In this document: in pieces, positions 17,079 to 24,854 of the stretch
Layout of the letters: every line of letters begins with the position of its first letter
Numbering within the stretch: position 1 is the first letter of the stretch
NCBI GenBank assembly: GCA_938085045.1
Contig: CALKGI010000168.1
Span: 1 to 64,000 of the forward strand
Direction of reading: 5' to 3'
From: an uncultured Alteromonadaceae bacterium
GTDB lineage: Bacteria > Pseudomonadota > Gammaproteobacteria > Enterobacterales > Alteromonadaceae
Length of the DNA: 64,000 bases
The notes under the pieces: model-generated
Database searches by the model: none
The model's input: only the letters and a program-made list of their open reading frames with translations
What the model was told of the DNA's origin: nothing
Made by a program: the position numbers and the translations under genes

Positions 17079-20009
17079 ATGAGTGAGAAACCCCATTACG
17101 TACCCCCAGCGTACGTACCCATACCACCGAAAAATGCTGAAGTTTTTACCACTGCGTGCGACTACTGCATTGTCGCCTGTGGTTATAAAGTCTATCGTTG
17201 GCCTGTAGGCAAAGATGGCGACGAAAAAGGCAACAATGCCTTTGACGTAACGTACCCAGCAATGCCAATGACCGGTTCTTGGGTTAGCCCAAACCAGCAC
17301 AACGTGGTAACCCATAACGGCAAACCTTACAACGTTGCGATTGTTGGTGATAAAGACACCAAAGTTGTTAATGTTGGCGGCGACCACAGTATTCGTGGTG
17401 GCACCATAGCCAAAAAATGTTACAACCCAGATTCAGACACCAGAGACCGTTTACTTTATCCCCAAGTTCGAGTTGGCGGTAAATTGCACCGGATCTCATG
17501 GGACGACACCATGGACATCATGGCTGAAGTTTCTAAGTATGTTATTGAGAAAAAAGGCAAAGCCGGTTGGGGCATGAAAATGTTCTCCTACAACTTCTGG
17601 GAAAACACCCACGCTTTGACCAAACTGGCCTTTCGCGGTGTAGATACACCAGCATGGGCTGTACATGACCAACCTACTGGTCACGGTCCGGATACCCCGG
17701 GCATGTCTGATGCCGGTATCGATAACTTCTCTGCAAGTTACGAAGATTGGTCAAAAGCTGACGTTATCATGATGGTTGGCACCGATCCGTTTGAAGCCAA
17801 AACCATCATATTCAACCAATGGATACTCAAAGGCATTCGCGAAAGGGGCATGCGAGTCATCTCTGTTGTTCCGCGCAGAACTCAGGGCGTTGCTTATGCT
17901 GAGCAAAACAATGGTATGTATCTCGAAATCAATCCGGGTACCGATGTGTTGTTGCTTAATGCCATGGCTCGCATCATTGTCGAGAACGGTTGGGAAGATA
18001 GCGAGTTCGTTAGTAAATGGATTAACAACAAGGCCGAGCGCGATAAAGAAGTGTTTCAGGCTGATGGTTTTGAAGATTTCAAAGATTGGATCCTCAAGTA
18101 CAAATATGCCCGCTTGGACATAGCCGCCGAAAAAACCGGTATTCCGGCTGAGAAAATTCGCGAAGCCGCTGAGATTATTGCCAAACCTAATGGCGATGGC
18201 ACACGTAAGAAAACCTCTTTTGCTATCGAAAAAGGCCTGTATTGGTCTAACAACTACGGTAACACCGCAGCTGTTACAGCCCTTGGTTTGATTTGTGGTG
18301 CTGGTAACCGTCCGGGTCAGGTTATTTCTCGCTTTGGTGGACATCAACGCGGCATGATGCCAGGTGGTCAGTATCCAGAGCATGCAGCCCCAGAAAAATT
18401 CCCGGGCTGGCGTAAACAAGGTCTTGATGTTGACCGTTGGGCAGAAGAAGGCAATCTTGGTTTTGTTTGGGTCATCGGCACCAGCTGGATCCAAGCCATG
18501 ACAGCTTCACGCAGATTGGAAGAACGGCTTCGTCGTTTCACCCATCAGCACAGCGTACAAGCAACAAGAGTAGACAAGCAACACCTCATTGACACCTATA
18601 AAAGAAGGGTCGATGAGGGTGGCATGATGATGGTTAACCAGGATATATACCCGGTTGAGCCAATCAACACTGAACTTGCCGATTTGGTTTTACCTGCCTC
18701 AGGTTGGGGTGAAGAAGACCTAACTCGTGCCAATGGCGAACGTCGAATTCGTTTGTATTCTAAGTTTAACGATTCTCCGGGCGAGTCTTTGCCAGATTGG
18801 AAAATCGCTGCCATGTTTGCCCAAAAAATGGGTTACGAAGGCTTTGACTGGAAAGACAGTAACGAAGTGTTTGAAGACGCAGCGTTTTACAACAAAGGTC
18901 GCCGTACAAGTTATGTCGCCTTGGTTGAATACGCTCGCTTGCATGGTCGCCGCGCGCATGAAGTATTGCGTGATTATGGCACAACCGGTATTCAAGGGCC
19001 GATTCGTTGGGAAAACAACAAATTGGTAGGTACCGCACGTTTGCACGATTCAACACTAAAAACTGGCACCGCTACAGGTTTGACGGCTATCGACCCACGT
19101 TGGTTGCGCAAGTTCAAAACCAAAACGGGTCGTGCCAACCTATTAAAAGCCACTTGGGAAACCTTTGGCGATTACTGGGAATTCATGAAACCCAAAAAAG
19201 ACGAACTGTGGGTAACCTCAGGACGCATCAACGAAATTTGGCAATCAGGTTATGATGACCAAATTCGTCGTCCGTACTTGCGTCAACGCTGGCCTGACAA
19301 CTGGTTGGAAATCCATCCAGATGATGCCAAAGCGCGTGGCATTGAAAACGGCGACATGTTAGAAATTTCACATGACCAGATTCCAATAGAAGTTGGTGGT
19401 TACAGCCATTCTGAAGCCGACCGTAAACTGCAAGGGGCAACACCGTTCCGCGCAAATGCTGATATTGATACGACAGATGAGTTAGCCCAAATGGTTGACC
19501 CAGATCATACGTCATCAAGAGGTATTTCAGCTTTGTCGATGGATAACGCCGATTTGACTGAGCCTGATGAACTGTTGAGCATGGTCGCACCGGTTGAAGC
19601 CAAAGTTGTTGATAAGCTTAAAGAGCCTGATACGGTTTCAGACCCAAGCCAAGACTTGGACGATCCGTTGATGAACAATCTTGAGTCTGGGTTGGGTTTA
19701 CGTTGGGGTGATGTTAAACCGATGTTGTTCAGCGAAATGATGAAAAATGGTCAAATCGAAATGGACAGCGCCAGCTTTAAAGCCGTGGCACTCGTTACCG
19801 ACAACGTTAAAAAAGGCGTGACATTCACCTACTTTAACGTAACGACTAAAGGTCGTTCGGCTAACTCATTGGCTGGTAGGGTGAACGACCCGATTAGCCA
19901 ACGTCCGCGCTATAAAATCGCTCGCGGTGTGGTTAAGAAGATTGGTGAGTCTGACTTTAAACACTCAGCTGAGATGATGAGCTTTAAATCAAGGGCAATC
20001 AAATCATGA
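17079..20009 (+). CDS. AioA/IdrA-family molybdopterin oxidoreductase, large subunit
   Basis: A 976-residue bis-MGD enzyme of the DMSO reductase superfamily, closest by eye to arsenite oxidase AioA. The N-terminal cluster motif Cys27-x2-Cys30-x3-Cys34 with Ser104 in HSIRGG replacing a fourth cysteine is the 3Fe-4S signature of that family. The C-terminal GVTFTYFN...ANSL...VNDP also matches. Two of the four residues lining the AioA arsenite pocket are kept (Arg418 and His422 in RFGGH), but the segment that should carry the pocket His and Glu (about 200-217) differs. An acidic insert of roughly residues 775-890 makes it about 120-150 residues longer than typical AioA. The substrate is therefore uncertain: arsenite, another oxyanion such as iodate, or something else. 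Confidence 0.8.
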   Translation: MSEKPHYVPPAYVPIPPKNAEVFTTACDYCIVACGYKVYRWPVGKDGDEKGNNAFDVTYPAMPMTGSWVSPNQHNVVTHNGKPYNVAIVGDKDTKVVNVGGDHSIRGGTIAKKCYNPDSDTRDRLLYPQVRVGGKLHRISWDDTMDIMAEVSKYVIEKKGKAGWGMKMFSYNFWENTHALTKLAFRGVDTPAWAVHDQPTGHGPDTPGMSDAGIDNFSASYEDWSKADVIMMVGTDPFEAKTIIFNQWILKGIRERGMRVISVVPRRTQGVAYAEQNNGMYLEINPGTDVLLLNAMARIIVENGWEDSEFVSKWINNKAERDKEVFQADGFEDFKDWILKYKYARLDIAAEKTGIPAEKIREAAEIIAKPNGDGTRKKTSFAIEKGLYWSNNYGNTAAVTALGLICGAGNRPGQVISRFGGHQRGMMPGGQYPEHAAPEKFPGWRKQGLDVDRWAEEGNLGFVWVIGTSWIQAMTASRRLEERLRRFTHQHSVQATRVDKQHLIDTYKRRVDEGGMMMVNQDIYPVEPINTELADLVLPASGWGEEDLTRANGERRIRLYSKFNDSPGESLPDWKIAAMFAQKMGYEGFDWKDSNEVFEDAAFYNKGRRTSYVALVEYARLHGRRAHEVLRDYGTTGIQGPIRWENNKLVGTARLHDSTLKTGTATGLTAIDPRWLRKFKTKTGRANLLKATWETFGDYWEFMKPKKDELWVTSGRINEIWQSGYDDQIRRPYLRQRWPDNWLEIHPDDAKARGIENGDMLEISHDQIPIEVGGYSHSEADRKLQGATPFRANADIDTTDELAQMVDPDHTSSRGISALSMDNADLTEPDELLSMVAPVEAKVVDKLKEPDTVSDPSQDLDDPLMNNLESGLGLRWGDVKPMLFSEMMKNGQIEMDSASFKAVALVTDNVKKGVTFTYFNVTTKGRSANSLAGRVNDPISQRPRYKIARGVVKKIGESDFKHSAEMMSFKSRAIKS

Positions 20010-20503
20010 GCACCTTAAAAGCCCAAAGCACTTTTAAAACACGACACTTACTGCTCGCGGTAAGCGTTGTGTCGATGCTGGGTTGTGCTGCAACATCTGA
20101 AGACGAAAAAGTCGATTACGGTGACGAAGTCGACACACCAGATGTGATGATCCAAGACACTGATGGTAAAACTACTCAGTATGGTGACAAGAACTACGGT
20201 TTGGCCGCTGATGCTAAAGAACATGATCAGCAAAATGAACCTGATCAGCTCGAAGCTGGGTTGGCCAGAAACGCCGTAGCAAAGACAGCGCATCAGCCAG
20301 AGCAGTCGGTAACACCGACAGCTCCAGCCAGAAGCGAAGTCAGTGTTGCCGCGCAGGTAGCACCAACACCTGTCAAAGCTGAGTCGGTTGCCAAAGCGAA
20401 AAAGCCAAAACAACAGCCAAAAGTAACCCAGGAACAAAGGCGCAGACAAGATAGTGCGCTGGAAGTGGCCGACCCGTTACTAGGCGAAGTTGATCCTAGC
20501 TAA
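20006..20503 (+). CDS. Small putative lipoprotein of the oxidoreductase operon
   Basis: A 165-residue protein whose ATG overlaps the large-subunit stop (ATGA), so it is translated with it. The N-terminal hydrophobic stretch ends in VSMLGC, a plausible lipobox with Cys27. The rest is low-complexity and disordered: an acidic segment, then an Ala/Pro/Lys-rich stretch. That could span periplasm or peptidoglycan. No family recognised. Tight coupling to the enzyme suggests a role in its assembly, anchoring or electron transfer, but no redox motif is present apart from the lipobox cysteine. Confidence 0.65.
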   Translation: MSTLKAQSTFKTRHLLLAVSVVSMLGCAATSEDEKVDYGDEVDTPDVMIQDTDGKTTQYGDKNYGLAADAKEHDQQNEPDQLEAGLARNAVAKTAHQPEQSVTPTAPARSEVSVAAQVAPTPVKAESVAKAKKPKQQPKVTQEQRRRQDSALEVADPLLGEVDPS

Positions 20504-20597
20504 GCAAAGAACGCTTAACTGTTTCAATAAAAAGATAATAAGTGCCATCACAATAAAGATGGCAACAATAAAAGATTAGACAAGAGAGAAAATAAGA

Positions 20598-21683
20598 ATG
20601 AACTTCAATCGCAATTGCGTTACACCTGTTGCTGCAGGCATATTATTGGCAATGACAAGTGGTGTTGCACACGCTAAATCTACCATTGGTGGCATAGTAT
20701 TTACCAACTACTACATCCAACAGCTTGAAAATGCTAGTGGCAACAAAGTCACTAACTCAGTTTTAGACGTGGCTAACAACTCACGTTTTAGAATTCGTTG
20801 GGACAATGAAGATAGCGTTAGCATGTACATCGAAATGTCACTTCGTGACGAAGACAAAGACACTTTGCGCCACGCCTACGGTAAATGGGATATCAGCGAA
20901 ACGCATCAACTGTTGGTTGGTCAAACGTCGACGCCATTTGCACCGTTGAACCCTAACGTAGCAATGGTTAACAACTCAGGCCAAGGTTACGGTAGCGTAT
21001 CACCAAGTCGCCCTTCGCAAATTCGTTACACCTACAAGTTTTTGAACAAACAAGGCGCGTTAGCTGTCGCTTTGGTTGATCCAAACAAAGGTGAAAAAGC
21101 CGCAGGTGCAGGTAGCCGCGAAAGCAAAATGCCACGTTTAGACATTGGTATGGCATACAAAACCTTCAATTGGCAGGTTTTCCCAAGTGTATTTGTACAT
21201 AGCCAAGATTACGACGGCGGTGACGATTTGGCCTCTTACGGTTATTCATTGGGTGCCAAAACAGCCAAAGGTGCGTTCACATTCGCAGCTGAAATCGGTG
21301 GCGGTCGTAACTGGGGTAACACCAGAATGTCTCTGTCAGGCTCTGATGCAGGCAACAACGCTGGTGCCATCTATGATGCTGGCGGCAACAGAATCGAAGA
21401 CAACGACAACTTAGGTTACTGGCTTGACGCGGGTTACCGTTTCACAGGCGAAAACACCAAAGGTTCAGTACACTTTGTTTACGGTTCACTGCAAAGTGAA
21501 GCTGGCGGATTACGTGACTTAGAAAGCACCATGGTTGGTATCAGTGCACCAATCGATTTGCCATGGATTGCTAGAGGCTTCCGTATTCGTCCAGAGATCT
21601 TCCGCTTTGAAGACAAAGACAATTTGACGGGTTCTGAGCGTACTAACACTATCGTTGGTGTACAACTCCAGTACACTTTCTAA
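20598..21683 (+). CDS. Outer-membrane porin-like protein
   Basis: A 361-residue protein with a signal peptide (cut near AHAKS, residue 27) and an alternating-strand pattern rich in aromatic girdle residues, ending VGVQLQYTF with the terminal Phe typical of outer-membrane beta-barrels. It contains Gly/Asn/Asp-rich loops. It lies 95 bases after the lipoprotein gene and before a strong terminator, so it closes the operon. A specific pore for the enzyme's substrate or product is the simplest reading, but the porin could also be general. Confidence 0.75.
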   Translation: MNFNRNCVTPVAAGILLAMTSGVAHAKSTIGGIVFTNYYIQQLENASGNKVTNSVLDVANNSRFRIRWDNEDSVSMYIEMSLRDEDKDTLRHAYGKWDISETHQLLVGQTSTPFAPLNPNVAMVNNSGQGYGSVSPSRPSQIRYTYKFLNKQGALAVALVDPNKGEKAAGAGSRESKMPRLDIGMAYKTFNWQVFPSVFVHSQDYDGGDDLASYGYSLGAKTAKGAFTFAAEIGGGRNWGNTRMSLSGSDAGNNAGAIYDAGGNRIEDNDNLGYWLDAGYRFTGENTKGSVHFVYGSLQSEAGGLRDLESTMVGISAPIDLPWIARGFRIRPEIFRFEDKDNLTGSERTNTIVGVQLQYTF

Positions 21684-21713
21684 TAGTTATTGCGCCTTAG
21701 GGCGTAGAAATAT

Positions 21714-21764
21714 AGCCCCACCGCTATTGCAACAGAATGTCGCAATAACGGTGGGGCTTTTTTT
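21714..21764 (+). terminator. Strong intrinsic terminator of the AioBA-like operon
   Basis: AGCCCCACCGCTATTGC pairs with GCAATAACGGTGGGGCT almost without mismatch, followed by seven T residues (21758-21764). It lies 31 bases after the porin stop. Confidence 0.9.
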
Positions 21765-21848
21765 GTGGATTGTTGAAATCGATGTTTATATTAATGTTGG
21801 GAGCGAGGTGTGCGAGGCTGCTGGTTTAATCGAAAAAGGGTGCGGTAG

Positions 21849-21934
21849 GGGTAGACCCCCGTGTCTACCCTTTTTAATTTTTTAAATTATTTCAACATAT
21901 TACGTAATTAAGGGCAATCACAGGGGATTGCCCC
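21849..21934. repeat. Two short extragenic palindromes
   Basis: GGGTAGAC (21849-21856) pairs with GTCTACCC (21863-21870) and is followed by TTTTT. GGGCAATC (21912-21919) pairs with GATTGCCC (21926-21933) and is followed by CTACG. Both have the look of dispersed extragenic palindromes; the first could also be a backup terminator. They fill the 300-base gap between the porin gene and the convergent EAL-HDOD gene. Confidence 0.6.
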
Positions 21935-21986
21935 TACGATGGTTTCATCATTTTTGATGGTTTGATATGCCAGTGAATTTGTGGTT

Positions 21987-23207
21987 TTACCGCGTCACCG
22001 TATTCTGCACGGTAGTCAACCACTTAAAGGCATCATTACAGGCATTAATAAGATAATTCGGTTTAATTTGATGACGCTCGGCAAATTCACAAACCTCATC
22101 CCACTCTCCATCCAAATAGCAGACTGTTACCCTAAGGCATTCAGCCAATGCACCTTCTTTGTTGAGCAATGCTGCTTTAATGGTTGGTGCTAAGGGGAGG
22201 GTGTCGAGTATGTCTTGCATCGAACGGTCGAGAATAGCGTCTATGGTAGAGAACAAGCCAGTTAAAAAGGCAGAGTCACATTCTGACAGCTTCATCTTTT
22301 TTGCTAATAATTCACATAAGCGGGCTCTTATGACGGTGTTTTGCACCAATGCTGCGGGTTTGTTTGGGTTGATTTGGGCAGTAACAATCAAACAGATAAA
22401 TTTGCGTAATTGCGTTTCGCCAAGAAAAATCATGGCTTGTTTAAGCGAGGTAATTTCGTGCTTGATATCAAATAGACTGGAGTTAACAAAACGCATTAAT
22501 TTGTAAGTTAGCGCCATGTCTTGTTCAAAATAAGTTTCTAAGGTTTGATAACTAAAGTCATCTTTCATGACTTCGCCATAAATCGACAGTAAAAAATGTT
22601 GCGAAGCCTCAACATCGTTGGCCACCATAACCTCAGGTGTAAACAAAAAATAACCCTGAAAGTAATCAAAACCTAGCGCTTTGGCTTCTTCGAATTCTTC
22701 GTGAGTTTCAATTTTTTCGGCCAATAATTTGATTTTAGATTGGCGTAACTTGTCAATCAACGGAAGAATGGTGTTTAACGGGGTTTGAATAATGTCGATT
22801 TTAATCAGTTTGATAAACGGCAAAAACCTGTCCCAGCGTTCATCATAAATAAAATCATCTAGCGCCAGCTTAAAGCGTTTATGAAACAGCGTACGTAACA
22901 AGTCGAAATTTTCATCGGTGGGTTCTACGGTTTCGAGCACCTCAACCACAATATTTTTATACGGCACCATATGAATTAAATGTTCGGTCAACATTTGCTG
23001 TGGAAAGTTAATAAACGCGGGCTTGCCTTCGGTTATTGCCTCCAGCCCCATGCTTAAATAACTGTTCACCAACAGCTTAGCGGTAGCCGCATCGGCGGGG
23101 ATATGGGCAGGAAAACAATTCTGCTTGGAGTCTCTGAACAGCAACTCGTATGCGACGACCTTCTTCTTGGCATTTAAAATTGGCTGACGGGCTGTATAAA
23201 CTTGCAT
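21987..23207 (-). CDS. EAL-HDOD signalling protein (CdgJ/YuxH-like)
   Basis: A 406-residue protein with an N-terminal EAL-like domain (about 1-200) and a C-terminal HDOD domain (about 205-390). The EAL signature is replaced by YELLFR (residues 20-25), and the catalytic metal site is largely missing, so it probably does not hydrolyse cyclic-di-GMP, although EVLETV, LALDDF and KIKLLAEKIE keep the fold. Relatives such as CdgJ affect motility and biofilm. The ATG at 23207 is used. Two inverted repeats lie directly upstream. Confidence 0.85.
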   Translation of the reverse strand: MQVYTARQPILNAKKKVVAYELLFRDSKQNCFPAHIPADAATAKLLVNSYLSMGLEAITEGKPAFINFPQQMLTEHLIHMVPYKNIVVEVLETVEPTDENFDLLRTLFHKRFKLALDDFIYDERWDRFLPFIKLIKIDIIQTPLNTILPLIDKLRQSKIKLLAEKIETHEEFEEAKALGFDYFQGYFLFTPEVMVANDVEASQHFLLSIYGEVMKDDFSYQTLETYFEQDMALTYKLMRFVNSSLFDIKHEITSLKQAMIFLGETQLRKFICLIVTAQINPNKPAALVQNTVIRARLCELLAKKMKLSECDSAFLTGLFSTIDAILDRSMQDILDTLPLAPTIKAALLNKEGALAECLRVTVCYLDGEWDEVCEFAERHQIKPNYLINACNDAFKWLTTVQNTVTR

Positions 23208-23522
23208 TAAAAGGCAAACTACTGGCTTGAGAACGATGGTATAAGCATAGATTACTTATCGTTCTTAAACAATCTTCTACGGTTGTTTAAGGGCACATTT
23301 GCAAAGAAGTAAATGCAACTTCTTTCATATTTTCAACAGGTTAAAAATAGCACTACAATACTTTTGAGTATCATACACCCGCAGATGTGCAGCCTCCTTG
23401 CTCGTCGTTCATGCATTGCATCGACAGTGCTCGAATACTGCGTATATGAATGGGCACCTTCAAACGGTTTTGCTATAGTCTCAACAACGCAAGCGCCTAT
23501 CTTTGACCATGGAAAAGCCCAA
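23208..23522. promoter_or_regulatory. Shared upstream region with two inverted repeats
   Basis: This divergent spacer between the EAL-HDOD gene and the NtrC-type regulator holds an exact pair AGAACGAT (23230-23237) / ATCGTTCT (23258-23265) and an exact pair TTAAACAA (23265-23272) / TTGTTTAA (23283-23290). They may be operators for either gene. The rest, 23300-23522, is open in the regulator's frame but does not look like receiver-domain sequence, and nothing else is seen. Confidence 0.4.
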
Positions 23523-24854
23523 ATGAATGCAAAAGTTCTGATCATCGACGACAATCCAGACGTTTTGAAGTCATTGTCAATTTTGTTCAAGCTAAATGAC
23601 CTCGACTCAGCCACCGCAGCCTCACCCGCACAAGGTTTAGTTTTGCTGGCTGAAGACGAATTTGACTTAGTGATTCAAGATATGAACTTCGTTAGCGACA
23701 CCACATCAGGTGAGGAAGGGGTGGCGCTGTTTCATCAGATAAGAGAGCGTCACAGCCACATGCCAGTGATACTACTGACGGCATGGACTGATTTATCGAC
23801 GGCAGTGGATTTGGTTAAAGCGGGTGCGGCAGATTATCTTGGTAAACCTTGGGATGACCAAAAATTACTGATAACCGTTAATAACCTGATCAAACTCCAT
23901 CACTTGCAACGCTCACAAGACACCATCACCAAAAAGTACTCGAAAAAGCGCCTTGCCTTAGAGCAAAAATACGATTTGTGTGGCATATGCTTCCAAAGCA
24001 GCGAAATGTTGCAAGTGCTTGAGATGGCTACCCAAGTTGCCCATGCCGATGTGCCAATTCTTGTCACCGGCCCTAATGGCGCAGGCAAAGAAAAAATCGC
24101 CGAAGTCGTGCAAGCCAATTCCAGTTGCAAAAATGCGCCATTCATTAAGGTAAATGTAGGCGCATTGCCTGAAAACCTGATAGAAGCAGAATTGTTTGGC
24201 GCAGAAGCGGGCGCTTATACCGGCGCAACCAAACGTAGAACAGGTCGTTTTGAAGCCGCTCATACTGGCACCTTATTTTTGGATGAAATTGGTAACTTGT
24301 CGATGGAAGGGCAGCGCAAATTACTCAGGGTATTACAAACAGGCGAATTTGAACGGCTCGGCAGCACCGAAACCCAAAAAGTGAACGTGCGAATGATCAG
24401 CGCCACCAATGTTGATTTGGCCAAAGCTATAGAGCAGGGCACTTTTAGAGAAGATTTATACTATCGCCTTAATGTTATCGAGCTAAAACTCGCGCCGCTT
24501 GAAGAGCGCAAAGAAGATGTATTGCCGCTGGCGCAGTTGTTTCTCGACGAAGGCTATTCGCTGGCTCCTTGCGCCAAACGCAAATTAAAACAATATCATT
24601 GGCCGGGTAATGTTAGGCAACTAGAAAACACCTTAAAAAGAGCGATGTTATTGTGTCAGGAGCACAAAATCAAAGCTGTAAACCTTGGTTTAGAGGTCGA
24701 TTTAACCCGCAATGTCGCCCCGCCAGAACCTTCAGCCGATGACATTGAGCGAGCGCTTGAAAATGCCGATGGCGTGATAGCCACAGCGGCCAAAACACTG
24801 GGCTTGAGCCGGCAGTCGTTGTATCGACGAATGGAGAAGTTAGGGCTTTCATGA
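23523..24854 (+). CDS. Sigma-54-dependent response regulator (NtrC family)
   Basis: A 443-residue activator that remodels sigma-54 holoenzyme. The start at 23523 (MNAKVLIIDDN) follows GGAAAA; the frame 70 codons longer upstream is rejected. The receiver domain (1-125) has IIDDNPD and the phospho-acceptor in VIQDMNF. The AAA+ domain (about 155-380) shows GPNGAGKEKIAE (a degenerate Walker A), the sigma-54 contact loop GAYTGA (instead of GAFTGA), FLDEIG (Walker B) and RRTGRFE. A Fis-type HTH closes it (VIATAAKTLGLSRQSLYRRM). The stop overlaps the kinase start. It is a candidate regulator of the export operon at 9131. Confidence 0.9.
   Translation: MNAKVLIIDDNPDVLKSLSILFKLNDLDSATAASPAQGLVLLAEDEFDLVIQDMNFVSDTTSGEEGVALFHQIRERHSHMPVILLTAWTDLSTAVDLVKAGAADYLGKPWDDQKLLITVNNLIKLHHLQRSQDTITKKYSKKRLALEQKYDLCGICFQSSEMLQVLEMATQVAHADVPILVTGPNGAGKEKIAEVVQANSSCKNAPFIKVNVGALPENLIEAELFGAEAGAYTGATKRRTGRFEAAHTGTLFLDEIGNLSMEGQRKLLRVLQTGEFERLGSTETQKVNVRMISATNVDLAKAIEQGTFREDLYYRLNVIELKLAPLEERKEDVLPLAQLFLDEGYSLAPCAKRKLKQYHWPGNVRQLENTLKRAMLLCQEHKIKAVNLGLEVDLTRNVAPPEPSADDIERALENADGVIATAAKTLGLSRQSLYRRMEKLGLS

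Noticed and set aside
17496-19590. Long minus-strand reading frames opposite the molybdenum subunit
   Set aside because: Shadows of a strongly coding plus-strand gene; no ribosome binding sites and no protein-like sequence.
17079-20009. Naming the enzyme arsenite oxidase or iodate reductase outright
   Set aside because: Family membership is clear, but the arsenite pocket is half missing and the iodate-specific peroxidase genes are absent. The substrate cannot be read from sequence alone.
23313-23522. Seventy-codon N-terminal extension of the sigma-54 regulator
   Set aside because: The receiver domain starts at MNAKVLIIDDN with a ribosome binding site; the extension has odd composition and lies over the inverted-repeat promoter region.
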